Assembly (NCBI GenBank): GCA_052389895.1
Contig: JBQTHM010000011.1
Span: 1-15,985 of the forward strand
Origin: CAVVXX01 sp052389895
GTDB lineage: Bacteria > Pseudomonadota > Alphaproteobacteria > Micropepsales > Micropepsaceae
Length of the DNA stretch: 15,985 nucleotides
Reading direction: 5' to 3'
Part shown: one piece after another, positions 1 through 6,843 of the stretch
Position numbering within the stretch: the stretch's first letter is position 1
Layout: each line of letters starts with the position of its first letter
Position numbers and translations under genes: made by a program
The notes under the pieces: generated by a model
What the model was told of the DNA's origin: nothing
The model's input: the letters and a program-made list of their open reading frames with translations, nothing else
The model's database searches: none

Positions 1-44
1 ATGAAACCCGCGAGGTTAATTCAATTTATTTAAAAGATTTCTAA

Positions 45-134
45 ACTCCCTGTGGGGCCCTCTTCACTAAATTTCGCACGCTTGCCACGGGGGCGCCGGC
101 GCCCGCGGCCCTGGACACGCCCGCCGATCTCAAT
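45..134 (+). other. Out-of-frame remnant of the Dps N-terminus
   Basis: Read in the frame that starts at 45, this stretch is open and ends in TLATGAPAPAALDTPADLN. From memory, alphaproteobacterial Dps proteins have a similar N-terminal segment of the form TPTDLxxxAT-DISxAL just before the ALNALLAD helix. The downstream Dps frame begins one base off from this frame at about 133-143. No ATG, GTG or TTG start lies in this frame after the upstream TAA at 42-44. I read it as the displaced N-terminal coding segment of the following dps gene. It also contains a perfect 14-bp palindrome at 91-104. The alternative is that it is only GC-rich leader DNA and the likeness is chance. Confidence 0.45.
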
Positions 135-570
135 GAACGCGCTTCTGGCCGATTCTTTCGCCCTTTTCGTGAAGACGAAAAACTTCCACTGGCATGTCAG
201 TGGACCGCATTTTCGCATTTATCACCTGCTGTTCGACGAGTACGCGGAGCAGATCTTCAAGACGACGGACGAGCTCGCCGAGCGCGTACGCAAGATCGGC
301 GGCACAACGCTTCATTCTGTCGGCGAAATCGCAAAGCTCCAGCGGATCAAGGACAATGACGCCGCCTTCGTGACCCCATTCGACATGCTCCGTGAGCTGA
401 TGGAGGACAACAAGTCGGTAATGGTCGCCATGCGCGAAACACATGCTCTCTGCGAAGAGCGCGGCGACGTGGCGACCGCCAGTCTGCTTGAAATTTTCGT
501 CGATGGCGCGGAAGAGCGAAACTGGTTTTTGTTCGAGCGCAGCCGGAAGTTCGATCCCACCTGCCACTGA
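133..570 (+). CDS. dps: Dps-family ferritin-like DNA-protection protein, N-terminus probably truncated
   Basis: Dps proteins form 12-subunit shells that oxidise Fe(II) with peroxide, store iron and shield DNA in starved or stressed cells. Numbered from the ATG at 133 (145 aa), the inter-subunit ferroxidase ligands are all present: H19 (in NFHWH), H31, D35, D46 and E50. They have the same spacing as H51, H63, D67, D78 and E82 of E. coli Dps. The ATG falls directly at the first core helix (NALLADSFALF), so the 20 or so residues that normally come first are missing. A GTG at 52 in the same frame would add 27 residues rich in Arg and Pro that do not resemble the family. Neither start has a clear ribosome binding site. 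The homologous N-terminal sequence lies upstream in another frame. The core is well conserved, so either the lesion is recent, it is a sequencing error, or the short form still works. Confidence 0.85.
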   Translation: MNALLADSFALFVKTKNFHWHVSGPHFRIYHLLFDEYAEQIFKTTDELAERVRKIGGTTLHSVGEIAKLQRIKDNDAAFVTPFDMLRELMEDNKSVMVAMRETHALCEERGDVATASLLEIFVDGAEERNWFLFERSRKFDPTCH

Positions 571-584
571 ACGCAGTCGTGATC

Positions 585-606
585 GCGCGGGTTGGCGCGC
601 TTTTTC
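585..606 (+). terminator. Possible intrinsic terminator after dps
   Basis: GCGCG (585-589) and CGCGC (596-600) can pair around a 6-base loop and are followed at once by TTTTTCT. The hairpin starts 14 bases after the dps stop codon, the usual place for a Rho-independent terminator. The stem is only five pairs, so the call is moderate. Confidence 0.45.
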
Positions 607-659
607 TGTGGTGACCGGGCATCTGCTAGTCTCCCGGACGGAATCGGCGGGGGAGCAGC

Positions 660-2003
660 ATGGCATACGCGCGGAATATCATTCTTGCTTTCACACTCCT
701 TATTTCGTTGACGGCCATGGCCGCCGCGCAGGACGCGGCGCCGGCAGCGCAAAGCGAACAGGCTGCGCCTTCTGGTCCGGAAGTGCTTCCGATACCCGAA
801 GCCGCGCAGCCGATGGTCTCCTTCGATCCCCAAAAGGCAACCGATGCGTATCTATCGCTTATCAAGGGCGAGGCGCGCGAAAAATCGGATGAATACTTCG
901 AGGGCGGTTACGTTCTCCAGCCCGTCGAAGTCGGCTATGGCCTCGCTGTCGCTGCGCTTCTCCTCTGGGGCGGGTTTTCCGCGCGCATGCGCAACCTCGC
1001 ACAGCGCGTAACCAGGTTGCGTTTTTTCCAGGTTCCCGTCTATGCGCTGATGTATTTCGTTGCCGCGGCGGTATTGACGTTTCCCTATACCGTCTACGTG
1101 CAGTTTTTCCGCGAGCACGAATACGGGCTGTCGAACCAGAATTTCGCCGGCTGGTTCGGTGATTTTACTACGCTATTTGGCGTTTCACTGCTGTTCCTGA
1201 TCGTGCTGGTGACGATCGTCTATGCTTTCATACGCTGGACGAAGGAACGCTGGTGGATTTGGGGTACAGTAATCTCCGTCGCCTTTCTTGCATTCGCGAC
1301 CATGGTCGCGCCGGTCTACATCAACCCGCTGGTCAACGACTACAAGCCGCTGGCCGAAGGTCCGCTGAAGGAGGACATCCTTTCTATGGCGCGCGCCAAC
1401 GGCGTGCTGGCGGACAATGTGTGGGAATTCAATGCGTCGAAACAGACCAAAAGAATTTCCGCGAATGTCTCGGGCCTCTTCGGAACAACGCGCATTTCGC
1501 TTAACGACAATCTACTCAACCGTTCCACGCGCGAGGAAATCAGGGCGGTCATGGGCCACGAGCTGGGCCACTATGTGCTTGGCCATGTTTACGCCCTGTT
1601 TTCCACATTCCTCGTCATCATCTTTGTTGCCCTCGGCTTCACGCATTGGGCGTTCAAGAGGCTTACGTCCGCCTTCGGCAAGCAATGGGGCGTGCAATCC
1701 ATAGATGATCCTGCGGGCATGCCGGTTATTTTTGCCCTTCTATCTGTCTTCTTTTTTGCTGCCACGCCCGTGCTCAACACACTCATCCGAACGGGCGAAG
1801 CGGAAGCAGATATTTTCGGTCTGAACGTTGCGCGTGAGGCGGACGGCTTTGCGACAGTGGCACTGAAGCTCGCCGAATACCGCAAGCTCGATCCCGAGCC
1901 CTGGGAAGAATTCGTGTATTACGACCATCCGTCGGGCCGCTCGCGCATCTCCATGGCCATGTACTGGAAGGCCGAGCATCTGGACGAGCTAAGAAACAAA
2001 TGA
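660..2003 (+). CDS. M48 family (Ste24/CAAX-protease-like) membrane metallopeptidase
   Basis: This 447-residue protein is a zinc endopeptidase of family M48, subfamily of the Ste24 CAAX prenyl proteases. Bacterial members act at the inner membrane; their substrates are mostly unknown, and bacteria lack classical CAAX prenylation. The zinc site is visible: HELGH at 300-304 and the third ligand E380 in EAEADIFG, which aligns with the Glu of the Ste24 ExxAD motif. The N-terminus looks like a signal peptide (hydrophobic to about residue 22, AMAAAQ cleavage region), followed by an Ala/Pro-rich linker. About six hydrophobic segments follow, four before the HExxH (roughly 90-220) and two after it (roughly 308-330 and 355-375), matching the Ste24 plan. 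The C-terminal DHPSGRSRI is also typical. A GGGGGAG lies 4 bases before the ATG. The TGA overlaps the next gene's ATG, so the two are probably translationally coupled. The substrate cannot be read from the sequence. Confidence 0.93.
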   Translation: MAYARNIILAFTLLISLTAMAAAQDAAPAAQSEQAAPSGPEVLPIPEAAQPMVSFDPQKATDAYLSLIKGEAREKSDEYFEGGYVLQPVEVGYGLAVAALLLWGGFSARMRNLAQRVTRLRFFQVPVYALMYFVAAAVLTFPYTVYVQFFREHEYGLSNQNFAGWFGDFTTLFGVSLLFLIVLVTIVYAFIRWTKERWWIWGTVISVAFLAFATMVAPVYINPLVNDYKPLAEGPLKEDILSMARANGVLADNVWEFNASKQTKRISANVSGLFGTTRISLNDNLLNRSTREEIRAVMGHELGHYVLGHVYALFSTFLVIIFVALGFTHWAFKRLTSAFGKQWGVQSIDDPAGMPVIFALLSVFFFAATPVLNTLIRTGEAEADIFGLNVAREADGFATVALKLAEYRKLDPEPWEEFVYYDHPSGRSRISMAMYWKAEHLDELRNK

Positions 2004-2377
2004 CGGCCGGCGCAAGCTATACCGGCCGGTGCCTGTGCGGCGAAGTCAGGTTTCGCGCAACGGGCGAGCCAAAATGGTCAGCGTACTGCCATTGTAAAAG
2101 CTGCCGCCGCGCAACGGGCGCACCCGTCGCGGCTTACGCCGGCTTCCCGTCCGACAAGGTGCAATGGATTGGCGCCAATCCCGCATATTACGAGTCCTCA
2201 CCGGGCGTAAGACGCGGATTTTGCCCGCGCTGCGGATCCTCAGTGTATTACGAGGGCGAACGCTGGCCCGGTGAAACGCATCTGCATCTCGGACTTTTCG
2301 ACGAGCCGCAGCGAATCGTGCCAATCAAAGAAGCGTTCAAAGCAGAAAAGTTACCCTGGCTAAAACTTGAGGTGTGA
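2000..2377 (+). CDS. GFA-family (CENP-V/GFA domain) zinc protein
   Basis: A small single-domain protein (125 aa) of the GFA family, named after glutathione-dependent formaldehyde-activating enzyme (Gfa). Most members have no proven activity, so formaldehyde metabolism should not be assumed. The zinc-binding cysteines are intact and in the family order: C11 and C13 (CLCGEV), C30, C32 and C35 (CHCKSC), and C75 and C78 (CPRCGS). The length is typical for a complete member. It has no signal peptide and should be cytoplasmic. Its ATG lies inside the end of the M48 protease gene (ATGA overlap), so it is the second gene of a two-gene unit. Its stop is only 3 bases from the stop of the convergent hisS, leaving no room for a separate terminator. 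Confidence 0.92.
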   Translation: MTAGASYTGRCLCGEVRFRATGEPKWSAYCHCKSCRRATGAPVAAYAGFPSDKVQWIGANPAYYESSPGVRRGFCPRCGSSVYYEGERWPGETHLHLGLFDEPQRIVPIKEAFKAEKLPWLKLEV

Positions 2378-2380
2378 CAC

Positions 2381-3835
2381 TCAGCGCGCTAGCAACTTGC
2401 GCAACTCGGGAACAAGCTGATTGCGCTTGACGGAGATCTGCGCCGGGCGGTCCTTGACCCAGACAGCGCGCGATTCGACCGACTTCGCAAGCTCTGCGCC
2501 GAGCGCAAGATCCTTTAGCGTCACCTCACGCTTTGCTCGTTCGTCGCCGCCCTCGATCACGGCAATGGCTGCGCCGCGCTTGTCTGCATATTTGAGTTGC
2601 GCTTTCATTCCACCATCGCCCGTGTAGGTTTCGGCACGCAGGCCGGCCTCGCGGAGCTCGCGAGCCAAAGCAAAACTGGCGGCCGCATCCGCTTTTTCGA
2701 GCACAAGCACAAACACCAGCGGCGTGCATTCAGAAGAAGCCAGTCCGCGCAGACACAACGCGGTCAGAAAGCGGCTGACGCCAATCGAGATCCCCGTTGC
2801 GGGTACCTGCTGGCCAGTGAAACGCGCCACGAGATCGTCGTACCTGCCGCCGCCAGCCAGCGAGCCGATTATAACCTGCTCGCCCAGCTCATTCGTCACG
2901 CGAAACTGCGGCGCCGCTTCAAACACCGCGCCCGTGTAATAGTCGAGCCCGCGAACGACGCTGGTATCAATCCGTATCCTGTCCGGCCCGTACCCGCATT
3001 TGCGCACTAGTGCCTCTATCGCGCGCAAGGTTTGAACGCCCTCCCGGCCAGCCGCACTGTCGCCAACGGCCTTTTCTATACGCGCGTCACCATCGCCCGC
3101 GGCTGCATTCGAAATGAACGCGAGTACGCTGTCGACCTGCCCGGGAGAAAGTTCCGCGCCTCTCGTAAAATCGCCGGAATCATCCTTCCGGCCCTTTCCG
3201 AGGAGAGCGCGGACGCCTTCGAGCCCAAACCGATCCATTTTATCAATTGCGCGAAGCACGGCACCGCGCCGCGACGAATCGATGTGTGCGCTTTCAAGCA
3301 CGCCGTCCAGAACCCTGCGACTGTTCAGCTTAACGGCGTATTCGCCCTGCTTGAGGCCGAGCGCCTCCAGCGCATCGCACACCATCATGAGGAGCTCGGC
3401 ATCGGCGGCCGGAGAGGACGAACCGACCGTGTCCGCGTCAAACTGGACAAACTCGCGGTAGCGTCCAGGGCCGGGCTTTTCGTTTCGCCACAGCGTGCCG
3501 ACCTGATAACGCCGGAATGGTTTGGGCAGGTTCTGGAAATTCTCGGCGACGTAACGCGCGAGCGGCGCCGTCAAATCGTAGCGTAGCGCCAGCCACTGCC
3601 CGTCGTCGTCTTCCAGCGAAAACACGCCTTCGTTCGGCCGATCCTGCTCGGGCAGGAATTTCCCCAGCGCGTCCGCGTATTCAAACGAGGGAGTCTCAAG
3701 CGCCTCAAAGCCGTAGCTTTCATACACGGCCCGAACGGTATCCAGCATGCGCCGTTCGGCCGCGATTTCATCGGGACCCCGGTCGCGAAAGCCGCGCGGG
3801 ATTCGCGCTTTGGGACGAAATGACTTGTCGTTCAT
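2381..3835 (-). CDS. hisS: Histidyl-tRNA synthetase
   Basis: HisRS, a class II synthetase, charges tRNA-His with histidine using ATP in the cytoplasm. From the ATG at 3835 the protein is 484 aa, normal for the family. Visible in order: the start of the catalytic core (IPRGFRD, about 12-18), RYDLTAPLARYVAENF (85-100), motif 2 with RRYQVGTLWRNEKPGPGRYR (108-127) and QFDADTVG, the histidine-specific motif RGLDYYTG (295-302), motif 3 with GGGRYDDL (328-335) then GISIGVSRF, and a C-terminal anticodon-binding domain. The frame is open to 3934, but that extension runs back into the tRNA-His gene, so the start at 3835 is chosen. Motif 2 is the alphaproteobacterial type, not the E. coli type. tRNA-His lies 54 bases upstream on the same strand, so the tRNA and its enzyme may share a transcript. 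Confidence 0.97.
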   Translation of the reverse strand: MNDKSFRPKARIPRGFRDRGPDEIAAERRMLDTVRAVYESYGFEALETPSFEYADALGKFLPEQDRPNEGVFSLEDDDGQWLALRYDLTAPLARYVAENFQNLPKPFRRYQVGTLWRNEKPGPGRYREFVQFDADTVGSSSPAADAELLMMVCDALEALGLKQGEYAVKLNSRRVLDGVLESAHIDSSRRGAVLRAIDKMDRFGLEGVRALLGKGRKDDSGDFTRGAELSPGQVDSVLAFISNAAAGDGDARIEKAVGDSAAGREGVQTLRAIEALVRKCGYGPDRIRIDTSVVRGLDYYTGAVFEAAPQFRVTNELGEQVIIGSLAGGGRYDDLVARFTGQQVPATGISIGVSRFLTALCLRGLASSECTPLVFVLVLEKADAAASFALARELREAGLRAETYTGDGGMKAQLKYADKRGAAIAVIEGGDERAKREVTLKDLALGAELAKSVESRAVWVKDRPAQISVKRNQLVPELRKLLAR

Positions 3836-3889
3836 GGCTGGCCGGTTGATAGCAGAGCCGGGCCGAAGGTGCGAGTAATGCGCAGGGAA

Positions 3890-3966
3890 TGGTACAGCTG
3901 GGTGGGCTCGAACCACCGACCTTCGGAGCCACAATCCGACGCTCTAGCCAACTGAGCTACAGCTGC
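3890..3966 (-). tRNA. tRNA-His (anticodon GTG)
   Basis: The reverse complement folds as a complete 77-base tRNA with encoded CCA. The acceptor stem is GCAGCTG with CAGCTGT, ending in a G1-U72 wobble pair. The D stem is GCTC/GAGC. The anticodon stem is TCGGA/TCCGA around loop TTGTGGC, giving anticodon GTG (His). The T stem is GGTGG/CCACC with loop TTCGAGC. The discriminator base is A73, whereas most bacterial tRNA-His have C73 paired to an extra G at -1. A G is encoded at -1 here (3967) but faces A73. This form is known in a clade of Alphaproteobacteria. It lies just upstream of hisS on the same strand. Confidence 0.96.
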
Positions 3967-4083
3967 CCAAGGGAGGCCCAGAACCTATGAGTCGGACCCC
4001 CGGATTGCAAGCGTTCCACATGCAGGCGTCGCGGGCAGGAGAGTTCGGATAGTCTGCCGATTCATGGAGCACCGGCCGACGCG

Positions 4084-5769
4084 ATGACCACGCTTCCGCA
4101 GACTCAAACGGGACAAGCGCGCTCGCGCCCGAACACGCTCGGAATCCTGGCGCTCGTTCTTGCGCTGCTCCTGGCCATTCCGCTTGTGGTCGTCTGCGCG
4201 AGCGTGCTGCAGGGGCCAAGCAGCACGTTCGCCCACATCGCAGCGACGCTAATGCCGGTGTACATGCTGAACACAGTGGCGCTCGGCCTTATTGTAGTTT
4301 TAGGCGTGTTGATCCTTGGCGTGCCGCCGGCGTGGCTCGTTTCGACCTGCATATTTCCCGGGCGGCGCTTTCTCGAAGCGGCGCTCGTTCTGCCGCTTGC
4401 GGCGCCCGCCTACGTTCTTGCGTATGCCTACACCGACCTTCTTGATTCCTATGGGCCCGTTCAATCCGCGCTGCGTAGCGCGTTCGGGTGGGAAACGGGC
4501 GAGTATTGGTTTCCCGAGATCCGGTCTCTTCCCGGTGCGGCTCTCATGCTCATACTTGTGCTTTATCCTTATGTGTTTCTGCTCGCACGGGCGCGCTTTC
4601 TCACTGAGTCAGCAACGATGCTGGATGCGGCACGCCTTCTAGGCCGGGGGCGTTGGCACGCGTTCTTTTCCGTTTCCCTAAAGCTCGCGCGGCCCGCTAT
4701 TGTCGCGGGCGCAGCGCTTGCCATGATGGAAGCGTTCGCGGACTACGGCACGGTCGCGTATTTTGGCGTCCCCGTATTCAGCACAGGCATTTATCGCGCC
4801 TGGTTTTCCTTCGCTGATCCAGTGTCCGCAGCGCAGCTTGCTGCGTTCCTGATCGGCCTTGTCGCCATTGCGCTCTGCGCTGAGCGTCTTTTCCGCGGCG
4901 ATGCGCGCTATCACGAAACGGGTCGTGGTGATCGCCGGCCAAGCCCGGTCAAGCTGAACCCGGCGCAGTCATACGGCGCCATCGCACTTTGCGGCCTGCC
5001 GCCGCTATTCGGATTTTTTATCCCGGCCTTATCCCTGCTTTTGCTCGTGATTGATGCGGGCGCAAGCGCACGCGAGTTTTGGCGCGACCTTGGCAACACG
5101 CTCTTCGTTGCGGGCGTTGCTGCGGCCATGGTTACGCTTATTGCAGCAATCCTTGCGTTTGTCCGGCATAACTATGCAAACAAGATCACAGCGCGGGCCG
5201 CAGATTTGGTAGGGCTCGGCTATGCCGCACCGGGGGCGGTAATTGCAGTGGGCATACTTATTCCGCTTTCCTTCGCCGACAATGCGGTCGACGCCTTGTT
5301 CCGCGCGCAGTTTGGCGTTTCCACAGGGTTGCTGCTGACAGGCAGCATATTTGCCCTCATTTTCGCCTATGCGGTGCGCTTTTCCGCCGTAGCGCTGCAC
5401 GGGACCAGCGCAGGGCTAGAACGCATCACGCCCTCAATCGGCGGGGCTGCGCGCATGCTTTCGCGAAGCAGTTGGGATGCGCTGATTCGCGTCTATACGC
5501 CCATGCTGGCGCCGAGCGCGCTCACCGCTGCACTGATCGTATTTGTTGACGTGATGAAGGAGCTTCCGGCGACGCTAATACTGCGCCCCTTTAATTTCGA
5601 TACGCTGGCCGTTGCGGCCTACAATTATGCTGCCGACGAGCGCCTCGGCTTCGCTGCGCTGCCATCGCTTGCCATCGTGGCGGCGGGCATCGTGCCCTGC
5701 CTTCTTCTCATCCGCGGGATAACGGCAGCCGCCCGTGGGCGGGAAGCGCCGCCCGTGCCCCTGCCCTAG
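4084..5769 (+). CDS. Fe(3+)-type ABC transporter permease, two-domain (FbpB/SfuB-like)
   Basis: An inner-membrane permease (561 aa) made of two fused copies of the binding-protein-dependent transport domain, so one chain can form the whole channel. This is the usual design of FbpB/SfuB ferric iron permeases. Each half carries the cytoplasmic loop that contacts the ATPase: AARLLGRGRWHAF at about 181-193 and AARMLSRSSWDAL at about 454-466. The segment ELPATLILRPFNFDTLAVAAYNY after the second loop is characteristic of iron(III) permeases. The first transmembrane helix starts near residue 20. There is no strong ribosome binding site before the ATG at 4084 (a GGAG lies about 15 bases upstream). 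The only nearby partner gene is the iron-binding protein, which converges from the right; their stop codons overlap. The ATPase must be encoded elsewhere. Thiamine or 2-aminoethylphosphonate permeases are related alternatives. Confidence 0.9.
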   Translation: MTTLPQTQTGQARSRPNTLGILALVLALLLAIPLVVVCASVLQGPSSTFAHIAATLMPVYMLNTVALGLIVVLGVLILGVPPAWLVSTCIFPGRRFLEAALVLPLAAPAYVLAYAYTDLLDSYGPVQSALRSAFGWETGEYWFPEIRSLPGAALMLILVLYPYVFLLARARFLTESATMLDAARLLGRGRWHAFFSVSLKLARPAIVAGAALAMMEAFADYGTVAYFGVPVFSTGIYRAWFSFADPVSAAQLAAFLIGLVAIALCAERLFRGDARYHETGRGDRRPSPVKLNPAQSYGAIALCGLPPLFGFFIPALSLLLLVIDAGASAREFWRDLGNTLFVAGVAAAMVTLIAAILAFVRHNYANKITARAADLVGLGYAAPGAVIAVGILIPLSFADNAVDALFRAQFGVSTGLLLTGSIFALIFAYAVRFSAVALHGTSAGLERITPSIGGAARMLSRSSWDALIRVYTPMLAPSALTAALIVFVDVMKELPATLILRPFNFDTLAVAAYNYAADERLGFAALPSLAIVAAGIVPCLLLIRGITAAARGREAPPVPLP

Positions 5770-6788
5770 CGCCAGCCGTACTTGTCAAAGAGCATCTGCG
5801 CCTTGGCCTGGTTTTCGCCAAAGACCGCCACGTTAAGCGTGTCCGCCTTGAACGGACCCAGCGCCTTTACCGCATCGCTTGGAGGGACGGAGGGCGCAAT
5901 AGGGAACTCGCGGTTCTCATCGGTGAATACGCGCTGCGCCGCGTCGCTTGCGAGGTATTCGAGGAACTTCACCGCGTTCTGCTTGTGCGGCGCGTTCTTG
6001 AGAACTCCGCCGCCAGAAATATTCACATTGGTACCGAAACCGTCCTGATCGGGCCAGACTATTTTCACCGCATTGGCGGCCCTGCGGTCCGCCTCGTTTT
6101 CAGAAGTCTTAAGGCGCACATAATAGTAATGATTGGCAATCGTCACGCCGCATGCGCCCGCCGCGACATCCTTCAATAGCGACGTATCATTGCCAGCGAT
6201 GGGCTTGGCGAGATTCGCGACAACCCCCTTTACCCATTCGCCGGCCCTTTTTTCGCCCCAATGAGCGATAAGGGCACCGAGCAGGGACAGGTTGTAGATT
6301 TCGGAACTCGAGCGCATGCAGACTTTGCCCTTGAGGAAGGGCGAAGCAAGGTCCGCATACCCTTTGATGGATTTCGGATCGACCTTTGTCGGGTTCACGA
6401 AGATGGCACGGGCGCGTGTGGCAAAACCGAACCAGAGATTCTCCGGATCGCGCAGGTTCGCGGGAATCCTCGATTCTAGAATGGCGGAACGCACCGGCTG
6501 AAACACGTGTGACTGTTCTGCGAGCCACAAATTGCCAGCATCCACAGTGAGGAAAACGTCGCCAGGGCTGTTCTTGCCCTCAGCCTTGAGACGCGCGAGC
6601 AACTCGGGCCCGCGGCCCTCAATGAGATTGACCTTTACGCCTGCTGACTTAGTGAAGCCGTCATAAAGAAGGCGATCCGAAGGGTAATGCCGGGCAGAAT
6701 AGATGTTGACTTCTGTGGCGGCCACGGCGGCCAGCGGAAATCCAAGCACCAAAACGGCGGCGGAAATCCATAGGGTCTTGCGGTACAT
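5766..6788 (-). CDS. Fe(3+) ABC transporter periplasmic binding protein (FutA/FbpA-like)
   Basis: A periplasmic solute-binding protein expected to capture ferric iron and hand it to the permease encoded next door. From the ATG at 6788 it has 340 aa. It starts with a signal peptide (hydrophobic 6-22, cleavage near AVAA-TEV). Mature sequence begins VNIYSARHY (Y30, Y35). Y165 sits in RSSSEIYNLSL, and a Tyr cluster NHYYY (221-223) follows; tyrosines at these places coordinate Fe(3+) in the FutA/FbpA family. Longer in-frame starts reach 6950 but would run over the start of hutH and place the signal peptide internally, so they are rejected. The gene converges on the permease (stops share CTAG at 5766-5769) instead of leading an operon, and diverges from hutH with a 55-base gap. 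Confidence 0.92.
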   Translation of the reverse strand: MYRKTLWISAAVLVLGFPLAAVAATEVNIYSARHYPSDRLLYDGFTKSAGVKVNLIEGRGPELLARLKAEGKNSPGDVFLTVDAGNLWLAEQSHVFQPVRSAILESRIPANLRDPENLWFGFATRARAIFVNPTKVDPKSIKGYADLASPFLKGKVCMRSSSEIYNLSLLGALIAHWGEKRAGEWVKGVVANLAKPIAGNDTSLLKDVAAGACGVTIANHYYYVRLKTSENEADRRAANAVKIVWPDQDGFGTNVNISGGGVLKNAPHKQNAVKFLEYLASDAAQRVFTDENREFPIAPSVPPSDAVKALGPFKADTLNVAVFGENQAKAQMLFDKYGWR

Positions 6789-6843
6789 GTTCAGTCTCTT
6801 AAGGTGATGGCGCCAGCCGCAGACATTCAAAAAGAACGCATCC
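6789..6843. promoter_or_regulatory. Divergent spacer between the iron-binding protein and hutH
   Basis: Only 55 bases separate the two start codons. It must hold the 5' leader of both genes or their promoters must lie inside the opposite gene. I see no convincing -10/-35 pair, Fur box or other operator in it. For the minus-strand gene an AAGAGA lies 7 bases before the ATG; for hutH there is an AAAAAGAA about 8 bases before its ATG. Both are weak ribosome binding sites. Confidence 0.3.

Noticed and set aside
91..104. Perfect palindrome GGGCGCCGGCGCCC as an operator
   Set aside because: Lies in GC-rich sequence that reads as Dps-like coding sequence (GAPAPA); no other support for a regulator site.
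631..655. CTCCC (631-635) could pair with GGGAG (651-655) and hide the ribosome binding site of the M48 gene
   Set aside because: Only five pairs around a 15-base loop; common by chance in GC-rich DNA.
3032..3586. Plus-strand open frame of 184 codons opposite hisS
   Set aside because: Antisense shadow of a highly conserved gene; no ribosome binding site or protein pattern.
3836..3934. N-terminal extension of HisRS by 33 residues
   Set aside because: It would translate part of the tRNA-His gene, and the family N-terminus fits the ATG at 3835.
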